Shown: positions 43,359 to 53,200 of the stretch, piece after piece
Position numbering within the stretch: position 1 is the stretch's first letter
Layout of the letters: each line of letters opens with the position of its first letter
NCBI GenBank assembly: GCA_002172185.1
Contig: NHHW01000007.1
Span: 40,116 to 104,115, forward strand
Direction of reading: 5' to 3'
Source of the DNA: Euryarchaeota archaeon TMED173
GTDB lineage: Archaea > Thermoplasmatota > Poseidoniia > Poseidoniales > Thalassarchaeaceae
Length of the DNA stretch: 64,000 nucleotides
Position numbers and translations under genes: made by a program
Notes under the pieces: model-generated
Database searches by the model: none
What the model saw: the letters and a program-made list of their open reading frames with translations, nothing else
Told to the model about the DNA's origin: nothing

Positions 43359-45466
43359 AACTCTCCTAGAATTGTCTGTCTCTCTTCGGGAAGATCTTCT
43401 AGAATTGTCCCGCCAAGTAAATCGTCAAGTTCAGTTTCTGAGATTACCCTGACTCCTAGTCTTCTTGCCTTCTCCATCTTAGATCCCGCTGAGGAACCTG
43501 CTACCAAGTAGCGTAGGTTTCCAGATACCGAAGATACCACCTTGCCCCCCTCTGACTTTATTGACAATGCTATTTCCTTCCTAGGTCTGGAAAGAGTGCC
43601 AGTAATACAAAATGTACTTCCAGAAAGTGGTCCTTCTGAATTAAGTTGGTCCCCTTCAATTATCTCTATTTGGGAGTGTAGGTCCAATATGGAGTCGCGC
43701 CTATCTGAGATACCATCTAGGAGGAGTTGCGCTACAGTCTCACCTATCCTGTCTATCGATACCAATCTCTGTATTGCTTCATCCCTTTCATCGGTCATCT
43801 CGATCAGCTCTTCGAATGTCTTCACCTCTGAGCAGACCAATGTGGCAATCTCGGGACCTATCCTAGGCAATCCAAGTGCCGAAATGAAATCGATTAGCGT
43901 CATTTTCCTTGTAGTTCTAAGCTCGTTTAGAACGTTTTTTGCGGACTTTTCTGCCATCCTTTCCAGACCGATTAGCTCTTTCTCCCTGTCCTCAAGACGA
44001 TAGAGATCTGCTAGACTAGAAACCATTCCAGAAGAGCAGAGTTGCTCTGCGAGCTTCTCCCCAATTCCATCCATTCCTAACTTTCTGCACCAGTATAGAA
44101 TAGTTCTCTCTAAGCGAGCAGGGCAGCCGATGTTTATGCATCGAATGAATGCTCCTTCCTCCTCCAGTTCACTACTGCAGCGTGGACAATTTGCGGGGAC
44201 CTCTATGGTGGACCTACTAGGAATTTCTTCTGAAAATTTGGTTCCGTCTGCATGTGACCTGTCATCCAAATCTATCTGACTGGCTGGACCTAGAACCTCT
44301 GTGATCTTTGGGATGACGTCCCCCCTACGCACTAACCTCACTTTATCACCGAGCATTATTCCGAGCCTTTCCACCTCTCCCTTGTTATGCAGAGTTGTGT
44401 TCTCTACCGTTACTCCAGAAACTACTACTGGAGCGACTCTAGATACAGGCGTAACATTGCCTGTCCTTCCTGTCTGCCAGTACACCTCCATCAGAACAGT
44501 AATTGCTTCCTCCGGGGGGAACTTCCAGGCCAGAGCCCATCTCGGATGATGAGCAGTTTGGCCGAGAAGTTCTCTTTTGTCAAGACGATCTAGTTTAATC
44601 ACGACTCCGTCCATCTCCCAATCTGCTGAATCCCTTGATTCGAACCATTCCTTCGTTACGGAGAGGATAGCATTGGTGGTCGAGGTATCGTCTTCACCGG
44701 AAACTACCGTGTTTCCGGCTATATCTATGCCCATTTTTTCTATCCATGAGATGACTTCGGAGTCTAATTTGAAGTGAGGCGGCTCTGGGCTGTCCGGATG
44801 ACGATCTTCTTCGGATGGGAATTCTACCCCGTATGCTAAGAAGGCTAAATCCTCAGGACTGCCCTTACCTGCATCAACATGTTTCTGTCGAAGAGCCCCC
44901 GCTGCGAGATTTCTCGGGTTTGGAGCTATTTGTGAGTACTTTTCTTTGAAGATTTCGAGAGGCATTACCACCTCTCCTCTGATGTGGCAGTCTCCCTCCC
45001 AATCGAGATTGGCTGGGATGTTCATCATTCTTCGAACGTTTGCTGTGACGTCTTCCCCTCTCTTTCCGTTGCCTCTAGTTGCTGCCTTGGCCAATCTTCC
45101 CCTTCTGTACTCAAGAGAGAGTGCGGAACCATCTAGTTTCGGCTGACAAACGAATCTTCTTCCCTTCGCAGTAGTTTCTGATACGAAGTGAGCGACCTCT
45201 CCGTCCGAATTAGCCTTATCAAGGCTCATCATCCTGAATAGATGTTCCACCTTTTCAGAACCAGGTGGAGGATCCGATCCGACTCTTCTTAGTTGTGGGT
45301 GATCGGGAGATAGGGTTTGCAACTCGTCCCTTAAGGCATCAAACTCGGAATCTGAAATCGTTGGATTGGCTTTGTTGTAATATAAATCTGAGTGGATTTC
45401 CAGCTGCTCTGCAAGCCACTTTATTCGGCCCAGAGAGGCTTCATTCGACGGGGCTTCGGCATCCAT
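43355..45466 (-). CDS. ligA: NAD-dependent DNA ligase
   Basis: 703 residues with the complete LigA order: the NAD-binding Ia domain (EIHSDLYYNKANPTISDSEFD), nucleotidyltransferase KxDG motif as KLDGSALSLEYRRG near 107, the downstream DGVVIKLD and a WALAWKFPPE motif. The OB domain, the four-cysteine zinc finger (CPRCSSELEEEG...RCINIGCPARL), helix-hairpin-helix units and a C-terminal BRCT domain (GSTFCITGTLSRPRKEI) follow. LigA is the bacterial replicative ligase; in archaea it is rare and usually horizontally acquired. Its start is followed closely by a tRNA gene on the same strand. Confidence 0.95.
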   Translation of the reverse strand: MDAEAPSNEASLGRIKWLAEQLEIHSDLYYNKANPTISDSEFDALRDELQTLSPDHPQLRRVGSDPPPGSEKVEHLFRMMSLDKANSDGEVAHFVSETTAKGRRFVCQPKLDGSALSLEYRRGRLAKAATRGNGKRGEDVTANVRRMMNIPANLDWEGDCHIRGEVVMPLEIFKEKYSQIAPNPRNLAAGALRQKHVDAGKGSPEDLAFLAYGVEFPSEEDRHPDSPEPPHFKLDSEVISWIEKMGIDIAGNTVVSGEDDTSTTNAILSVTKEWFESRDSADWEMDGVVIKLDRLDKRELLGQTAHHPRWALAWKFPPEEAITVLMEVYWQTGRTGNVTPVSRVAPVVVSGVTVENTTLHNKGEVERLGIMLGDKVRLVRRGDVIPKITEVLGPASQIDLDDRSHADGTKFSEEIPSRSTIEVPANCPRCSSELEEEGAFIRCINIGCPARLERTILYWCRKLGMDGIGEKLAEQLCSSGMVSSLADLYRLEDREKELIGLERMAEKSAKNVLNELRTTRKMTLIDFISALGLPRIGPEIATLVCSEVKTFEELIEMTDERDEAIQRLVSIDRIGETVAQLLLDGISDRRDSILDLHSQIEIIEGDQLNSEGPLSGSTFCITGTLSRPRKEIALSIKSEGGKVVSSVSGNLRYLVAGSSAGSKMEKARRLGVRVISETELDDLLGGTILEDLPEERQTILGEF

Positions 45467-45519
45467 GATTGTGCAAAGGGCCAGTGGACTTCAAACTGAC
45501 CTTTTTTTCATCCACGGTA

Positions 45520-45597
45520 TGGTGGGCCTGCCAGGATTTGAACCTGGGTCGCGCGACCCCCAGCCGCGAAGTATAGGCCAAACTAACCTACAGGCCC
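45520..45597 (-). tRNA. tRNA-Pro (anticodon GGG), CCA encoded
   Basis: Minus-strand tRNA: acceptor GGGCCTG/CAGGCCC, anticodon stem CGCGG/TCGCG around loop CTGGGGG (anticodon GGG, codon CCC), T arm CCAGG-TTCAAAT-CCTGG, discriminator A and an encoded CCA at 45520-45522. The mature body is 45523-45597. The D-stem is irregular, with wobble or mismatched pairs. It lies between ligA and the rpoN operon. Confidence 0.92.
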
Positions 45598-45645
45598 CCT
45601 TTGGGCTTCAACCGAGAAGGCTACCAGTCAAAGCCCTGACGGGTC

Positions 45646-45852
45646 TCAGTGCTGCCTATCGATACTGAATGGTGCCACTTCGTCAATTAGATCGATATGA
45701 CCTACGAACATCCTTCTACAGCAATAGAGTGGAAAGCCCAATTTGTCTAGTGTTTGGCCCGCGTCCTTGCCCTCGTCTACGGCTTCTCTAAATTCGTTAT
45801 ACTTGTGAGCAATGACCTTTCCACAACTCCAACATCTAACTGGTATCAGCAT
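45646..45852 (-). CDS. rpoN: DNA-directed RNA polymerase subunit N (Rpb10)
   Basis: 69 residues from the ATG at 45852 (MLIPVRCWSCGKV). The zinc site is CWSCGK at the N-terminus paired with YCCRRMF in the C-terminal half, the Rpb10/RpoN pattern. Longer starts reach 45882, but the family always begins MIIPVRC-like. It closes the conserved archaeal eL18-uL13-uS9-rpoN cluster and lies 8 bases from rps9. Confidence 0.94.
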   Translation of the reverse strand: MLIPVRCWSCGKVIAHKYNEFREAVDEGKDAGQTLDKLGFPLYCCRRMFVGHIDLIDEVAPFSIDRQH

Positions 45853-45860
45853 CTTCTCAC

Positions 45861-46298
45861 CTACCTGTACGACTTCTGCCACTTCTTGCGAGCACCACGA
45901 CCCATTTGATGCTTGGGTTCCTTCCTACGAGGATCATTTACGAGAATTTTCCTTTCGAACCTGATGAACTCATCTCTGAGTTCTTCGTCGTCTCCTTCGG
46001 CGCCATCATTGAATTTAACCAGTCCTCTGGCAATAGCGGTCCTGATTGCGTCGACCTGTCCCATTTGTCCCCCCCCCTTGACATCGACTGAGATATCGAC
46101 TCGGTCAATTCTGTTCATAGCTTCAGCGATTCTGACTGGCTCAAGCGCCTTTCTACGAGCTAGCTCTGGTTCCATTATATGGATCGGTTTGCCATTTATC
46201 CTTACACGCCCCTTTCCGGACTTTAGAGTCGCTCGAGCTATGGCAGTCTTTCTCTTTCCGCTTGTGTTCACAACCTTGTTACCCTTCTTCTTGGCCAT
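45861..46298 (-). CDS. rps9: 30S ribosomal protein uS9
   Basis: 145 residues. The uS9 pattern is [20 protein letters not shown] near the N-terminus, a central [26 protein letters not shown] and a lysine/arginine-rich C-terminus ending KKWQKSYR, whose last residues reach the ribosomal P site. It lies between uL13 and rpoN in the standard archaeal order. Confidence 0.95.
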   Translation of the reverse strand: MAKKKGNKVVNTSGKRKTAIARATLKSGKGRVRINGKPIHIMEPELARRKALEPVRIAEAMNRIDRVDISVDVKGGGQMGQVDAIRTAIARGLVKFNDGAEGDDEELRDEFIRFERKILVNDPRRKEPKHQMGRGARKKWQKSYR

Positions 46299-46299
46299 A

Positions 46300-46782
46300 T
46301 CATTGTCCCTCCCATCTCGATGAGTCTACTCCCAGATGAGAGCTGATCTCTCCAAGGCTGACGAACTTGTTTGGAGCGTTCCTATCTATTTTCTCTGTAG
46401 ATCCCCATTCGTGACCTTCTGGTAGATTATCTCCATTCAGGTTAGATGGGGTACCTATCATTACTCTGAGATCTCTGAGTGCCTCTCTTCCTGAGCTATT
46501 CTTCTGATAGGGAAGCATTCCTCGGACGGTTCTCTTGAGGATCTTATCGGGCATTCTAGGGAAAAATGGTCCCTTTCGAGCGTGATTCAAGTTGTATTTT
46601 GCTCTATAGTCACTAAGTACCTTTGACTTTGGGCCAGAAACTATTGCTCCCTCAGCATTGATAATGATCACGCGCTGTTGTCTACCAGACTTTCTTGCCG
46701 AAATCATTTGCTTGGCGACCTGACTGGCTAACCTACCAAGAATCTTGTCTGTAGCATCGTACACCATCGTTTGTTCAGACAA
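46300..46782 (-). CDS. rpl13: 50S ribosomal protein uL13
   Basis: 160 residues. The N-terminal [20 protein letters not shown], the internal [18 protein letters not shown] and the [19 protein letters not shown] motif identify uL13. A loop near 105-125 and the C-terminal extension are typical of archaeal versions. It overlaps eL18 upstream by 8 bases and abuts uS9 (1 base between). Confidence 0.94.
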   Translation of the reverse strand: MSEQTMVYDATDKILGRLASQVAKQMISARKSGRQQRVIIINAEGAIVSGPKSKVLSDYRAKYNLNHARKGPFFPRMPDKILKRTVRGMLPYQKNSSGREALRDLRVMIGTPSNLNGDNLPEGHEWGSTEKIDRNAPNKFVSLGEISSHLGVDSSRWEGQ

Positions 46783-47140
46783 GAATCCTCACCCCCTTTC
46801 CCTTTGGGTTCTCTTCCATTAGTTCCCTAATGCTCAGCGTTCGTCCACCTGATGACTCGATTTTTGTCTTTGCACCATCACTGAAACTGAATGCAGCTAT
46901 TATCTGGCCTCCGCTAATCTCGCCACTACCCAATACCTTCCCGGGCACCAGGATGGTTTCTTTTTCTGAGGAGTTCCTAGAGATGTGGCTTAGGTTGGGC
47001 TCTGCCCAATTCTTTCGGCTGGAGGATAGTCTTGTAGCAGTGTCCCTCCATATGGCTGAGCCTGTAGATCTGCCGTGTTCCTTTAGGTCGCCAATGAGAG
47101 AGACTAGGGCCGAATTCGTCTTTCTGTCGGGCTTACTCAT
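46775..47140 (-). CDS. rpl18e: 50S ribosomal protein eL18
   Basis: 121 residues. Motifs: DRKTNSALVSLIGDLKEHG near the start, IWRDTATRLSSSRKN, VLVPGKVLGSGEI-like (TILVPGKVLGSG), and the closing RTLSIRELMEENPKGKGVRI. eL18 is confined to archaea and eukaryotes, so it confirms the domain of the host. It is the first gene of the eL18-uL13-uS9-rpoN operon. Confidence 0.93.
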   Translation of the reverse strand: MSKPDRKTNSALVSLIGDLKEHGRSTGSAIWRDTATRLSSSRKNWAEPNLSHISRNSSEKETILVPGKVLGSGEISGGQIIAAFSFSDGAKTKIESSGGRTLSIRELMEENPKGKGVRILV

Positions 47141-47242
47141 TTCATGCGCCTCCGTGGTTGGGTAGCGCGGCCACCAAAGTCCGTGTTATGAATCCTGCGG
47201 GCTCCCCATAGGGACGGTCGAGGAAGTGTAAAGTGCAATTCA

Positions 47243-50200
47243 TCAAATCTTGAACCCTTCTTCGTCAACAGAGTCATCTATGCCTGCAAACCTAATGTTT
47301 CCATCGGCATCCACGAATTGGCCTGCCTTCACAGAGGGCCCGTAAAGGGAAGACTCGTTCGCTGAAGTCCTAGATAGTAAGCTATCACCCAATGATCTGT
47401 TCATTCTACCGATCATAGATTGGAAAATCTGTATCGCCCTATCTCTATCTTCGGAACCGATATCGTGGTCTGAGTATCTTGCCTCCTCGAAGATTGAGAA
47501 GAACATATCGATTTCCTCAGGCGGCACTATTCCTCCTAGCATTTTGTTGATTACATCTTCGAACTCTCTAGTAGTCTCGAAAACCTTCTTCATAGCTCCT
47601 CTCATTCTGAAGTATTTGATTAGGTCCTTGTAACAAGAGAATATTGCCTCTATGTAGTTGTTTGAAGCTTTCAAGGACATCAGTGCATCAGTGAGGATTC
47701 CTCTTAGGACCTCGATCTTCCTTCTCTCTCTGTAGTTGTTGTACATCACTGCACCAGCCAACAAAACTCCTGAAAGTGAGATTCCCACAAGGAGTAAAAC
47801 TTGCGTGGTCCAAATTCCGCTATTACCGGCAGTCGAAGCGGCTCCGAGACGGATTTCAGGGGTACTGTTTAGCCACTGCTCTACGAAATATGGCTTATTT
47901 GCATCTGCAGACTCGAAGTGTACCAATACTCTCCACTTTCCTCCCTCTGCAGTCCACTCAGGGTGTCCCGGGATAACTTCGCCTGTGTATGGGAATGAGA
48001 AGTTTGCAGAGCCTCTTTCGTTTGTAATCAGTATCTCTACCCTTTCAGTCTGCCATCCCGATCCGTTCCAGAACTGACGATGGAACTCAACTCTCTGCCC
48101 CTCAACTGTCAGATCGAGTCTGTCCCGGAGAATAGAAACCTCTCCAGCGATCATCTCTCCCTCGAGATATCCAGTAGGGCTTGACCAGTGTTCCTTTAGT
48201 AGGATATCGACTTTACTTCTTACAAGAACCTGGACGTCCGCTATCGAGCTGTTTAGGACGGGATTGGGCTCTAAAGCCTCGTAATCACACCCTCCTGGGA
48301 CGTACTTCTCAGGTTCATATGCGATTCTGACAGTTCTGAACCCCTCGAGGTTGTTTCCGCTGGGCTCAACACCCCTTCTGCTGGGGTTATCGTCTGGATC
48401 TGCGGAGTACCAAATGAATTCCCCCGTACCGTCGGTTGTGAAAGCTGAAGCAATGGGCCTAGTATTGATTTCTGGGTCTAGATAGATGTTGACGCATTTT
48501 CCTCCTACTGGCTTACCATTTGACTGAGAGAGTTTGGCGTTGATATGGAAAGCCTCTTTGAGATATAGTACATCAAAAGTAGATCCGTTTGGGAACGTGT
48601 ATGTCAGGTAGTCTGATCTGAACGGTCCTACTTCCGAAACCTCTATTGTCGAATTCGAGAATACCGGGAAAAACATCGTCTGTGTCTTGTTTTTGTATCT
48701 ATATCGATCGTTGTTCAGGGGATCCCATGCATTGTACTCAACCTTCACCTTGGCCATCCCCGCATCTACTCCTGTTAGTGGACAGTTGATGTCAAAGAGT
48801 CCATTTTCATCAGTAGCTCCAGGGATACACGCCTCGATTCCAGTATCTCCGGCTCTGAACTTCATTCTATTCTCTAAAGGATCGAAAATCATTGATCCCA
48901 TCTCATATGTAACTCTGATCTGCCTGTTAGTGAGATTGCCTCCCAACTCATCTGTAAGCTGTCCAGATACAATCATCGGTTTCTCTAGGATTTGACCGGT
49001 GTCGGGATCTATTTCCGAGGTGTAGACAATCTGCTGTTCGACATCCAATTCTGTATTTCCAATCAGACTGAAACCATCGACTTGGAATTGTAGTACTCTT
49101 CGGAAGTGATCGCTGTTCTGGATAATTACACAGGGATCCCATGCTCCCGAGGTAGTCAGCATTGCTGCATCGAGAGGCTCACATCCCTCATGTGGAAGGT
49201 TCTCCTCGAACCTGATAATGACGTTCACTGGTCCGAATCCATCGGGCAAGTAAGAGAAGGGGTCGTCTTTGAGGAGCTGAGGATCTAGGAAAGTTCTGTA
49301 TGAAATTGACCCTGCATTAGGACATGTTACGTTGACAATCTGTCTGTGGGTTCTATCCTCGAAGTCGATTCCCTCAAAAATTATTGTAATATTCCCCCCT
49401 ACGCCATATCCATCATCATTCAGTTCTCCGGCACATCCATTCAGTCCTTGTCCTGCATCTTTCTCAAACGGTGTTCTGGCATCGTCAGTGACTGCAGCCG
49501 AAAATGACCACAGGTCTCCATTTGATACGATATTTGAGCTGGTATTCTGAACATTGATGAAGGTTCTAGAAACAACCCAAAGGCTTACTTCAGCTGAGTT
49601 GCCCTGTCTTAGAGAATCTCCCAAATAGGTAAATCCTAGAGAGAAGTTCCCCAGTGTGTCTATATCAGTGAGGTTTACTCTGAAAACTCCGTTGTTGTCA
49701 GTGATTGCTACCCCGCTAGACAGATCCTCAGACCATGTCCAGTTTATCGGAACCTCTCTAACCGGTTGGTATGCATTATCAATTAGTCGGGCTTCCACAG
49801 TGGTATTCTGGCCACGATATAGTCGAGGTATTGTGTTCAGCTGGAAGTCAGTAGTACCGATGACTGAAACATTGCCGTATGCTCCAGTTGCAGCTAGAAC
49901 CTGTGCTTGATCTCCAGTGAAGTAGTAATCGGAAAGTGTGAAGTCGGCCTTAACTCCAAATGTTCCTGCAGGGTACTGAGAGTACCAAGTCCAGTTGTAG
50001 TCGAAGGTGGCCAGTCCCTCTAGCATGCTAGGTCTTCTAGAGAAAGCAGTTTCGAGGCTGCCTGCGAAAACTCCATTGTTATCGATGTCGACCTGCAGGG
50101 CTATGGCATCCTGTGTCCAAGGATCAAGAGTCCGGTTCCATACGTGTCCAATTACTCTGAATGTCTCACCTGTGAACATCTCAGGAACTATCTCACATCT

Positions 50201-53200
50201 TACACTCGTAGACGACGTCAGTGGATCAACTGGTCCACAAGGAGGGGAATCGAAATCTGCTCCATTCTGCATGGAGATTGTCCAGTGAGTCCCATTGGAA
50301 GACAGGAATGGAGATAGAGCGCCATCGGCGATCACATCAAGTCCGAGTTGGGTTCCGTCCCAAAGAATTGGGTATGATTTGCCCAGACTTGCCTCGGCGA
50401 AGGTTGTACCTGCGTTAGCTAGAGATGGTGCGTGGAATAGTGCCCTCCAAGCGCCGAATGACGAGCCAGTGAACTGGGTTGCGTCCCAGAAATAAACCGG
50501 TCTGAATGAGGAGACATACATCTCGGCCTCGACATACATTCTGTGCATTGCACGGATGTAGAATGTATCTGTCTTTGAACCCTCTAAATGCTCCCATGGC
50601 CACTCATATGACCCATCAAAACATCCTCCTAGATCTGGCCTTGAGAATCCAACGAAGCTGTAGTCGCCTACAGGGAGAGTTGTATTTTTGTATTGATATG
50701 GGCTTTCTATTACTGCGTGTTCACCGGGAATATTGGATTGACATTCTGTCCAACTAATTCTCTCATAACCACCAGTAGGGATGCCAAGACCATTATCCAA
50801 AAGAGAGTTCCATTGTACCTGCTCCCAATTATCTGCAGACTGATTGTACGAAAGTGAAACCCATCCGCCTGAGTCTGCCCTGTATCCGTTTCCATAACCA
50901 TCGTAAACAGTTGGATCGGTAATATTTCCGAACTGGGTTCCTGGATCACTAATAGTGAATGAAACCGGAGCGAAAGGTAGTCTGTTATCGAAAATTCCCC
51001 TATTGTAATCTGCGGTATAGTGAACTTTGAAGTCAAGCTTCAGAGGTTGCTCATCGGCTCTGAATCTCTGGCCGGCTACGAACCCTATTGTCGTATTCGC
51101 CCTGACCTCCACGGGGAAGCCTGTATCTCCAATTCCGTCTCCGTCGGTATCTGTCAGAGTAGAGCTGTAATCATGAACGAACATCTCAGTGACCTCAGAG
51201 TAGACCTCGTAAGTAGAGTTTGGACCGACTTGTATGTCCTCAGGGAAGAGGAACTGTCCGACAATATACTCCCCATTTTCATCCGTAAGAACGTCTATTG
51301 TCTCGATTACAGATGTCCCATTATCGATATACCTGATGTGGACTTGTACTGGTAAATCGGGTGCAGGAACGAATCCGGTATCATCTAGCCAGAAAACAGA
51401 TCCATTGAATATTGCAGGTCGATTTTCGTCCAGCCATAGAACAGGTTTGGAATATAGAGTAATCCTTGTCGGAATCTTATCATCGTCATCCAGAATTCCA
51501 TCATTGTCTGCATCCCAGTCAGAGCTCAAGGCCCCGTCTTCGGACTTATTTGATGGGTTAGCCCAATTACCATCAGAGGGATTGTTCCAATTGAGGTCAA
51601 CCCTTCCGTCGCCATCGTCATCGACATCGAAGTAGTCAGGACCAGTGGAGTTGTTTGCTGGATTAGCGATACCTACTCCTCCGCCGAAGTCGTCGTGATC
51701 CCAAGGATTTGTAGATTCCAATCCGAATCTAGAAGGCCAAAGCATCACTTCGTCCTCGTCCTTCATCCCGTCGTAGTCATCGTCATCGTCGAAATCGTCT
51801 CTGATGCCGTCATTGTCATGGTCCCATGGAGCTATCGGGAAATTCAAACAGCATGTATCGTCAAAAACATCTGCTGTTCCTCGCTGATCAATAAGATTCA
51901 ATAGTTCAATTGAGTTTGGGATTCCGTCTCCGTCCCAGTCATTATCTGCCCAGTTTAGGATTCCATCGTTGTCGTGGTCCCATGGACTCTGCTCCTCTCC
52001 GGAAAAACAAGATGGAGTTGCGTCGGACCCGAAAGGAGGAGCCTCCTGAACTTCATCGGGAATACCGTTGTTGTCATCGTCTGGGTCCTCGCCATCTGGA
52101 ACTCCGTCGTTGTCATTGTCCACGTCGTAGTATGTTGGAAATAGTAGTCCCTGACCTAAAACTCCTCGATCCCAGACGGCCTGATAGATTCCGTCTTCGT
52201 CTGGATCGGTATCTAAGCCGTCATCGTCGTTATCCTCACAGTTGCTACCAGTGAAGTAGTATGGTTCCTCAATAGAAGAATCGTCGTCGAGATCGTCATT
52301 AAAATCTAATTCCAAGAAATCCAATGTCCCGTCGTTATCGTCATCAACATCGAAGTGATCGTATACGATATCCCAATCATCATCTAGATCGTTGGTATTG
52401 TTGTACATACAATTGGGGACCCAAGAAACGGTAGGCATGGGTTGGCCACAATCTATGTCCGGATCTTCATAGTCATCTAGTTCGTCTGCTATTTCGTCCG
52501 GAAAGAAGTTGTTATTTACATCGGAAGTCCATTGGAAGAATTGGAATTCAGTAACTCCGAGATAGGCAATCCATAGGTCTCTGTTGTTCTTAATTTGGTT
52601 GTAGGTATACGCTACCGAAGGGGTTGGATTGCTTTGTGGATCGAATGTGAAGTAGAAGCAGTTATTGTCACATTTTCCATCCCCAGTTGGGTGATTGTCC
52701 CCATTGTATGCACCGTCATCCCAATCGGAATCTGGTCTAGAGCTGTACGGAACAGTAAATATCTGGCCGCTTGATTGAGTGGGGGTCAGCAGGGGGAATT
52801 TGTACAAGTATGCATAGTAGTGTCCACATTGGATTTCTCCAGGTACTGGTGTCTGCACCACTAGTGCAGCGAAGGTTGGACCACAAGAGTTCCCATCAAG
52901 AGACCCTCCCATCTTGACATCGTCTACATCTAAAACGCCATCATTACCCTCGTCCTGGTCCCACCAGTCTGGCAAACCGTCTGCATCTTGATCTATGTCA
53001 ATACCGTTAATTAGCGAGTCCCCATCAATGTCTATATCGAAGAAATTACCACCATTGTATGGACTCCACTTCATCAGAAGGAACCAATACATTTCGGGTA
53101 TTTTACCCGGGGTTGGTGGGAACGAGCTTTCATCGTACCCATTGTAATCAAGCATGAAGCTGTTATCAATGTTGAATGGATTAAAACCCCAAGTTATATT

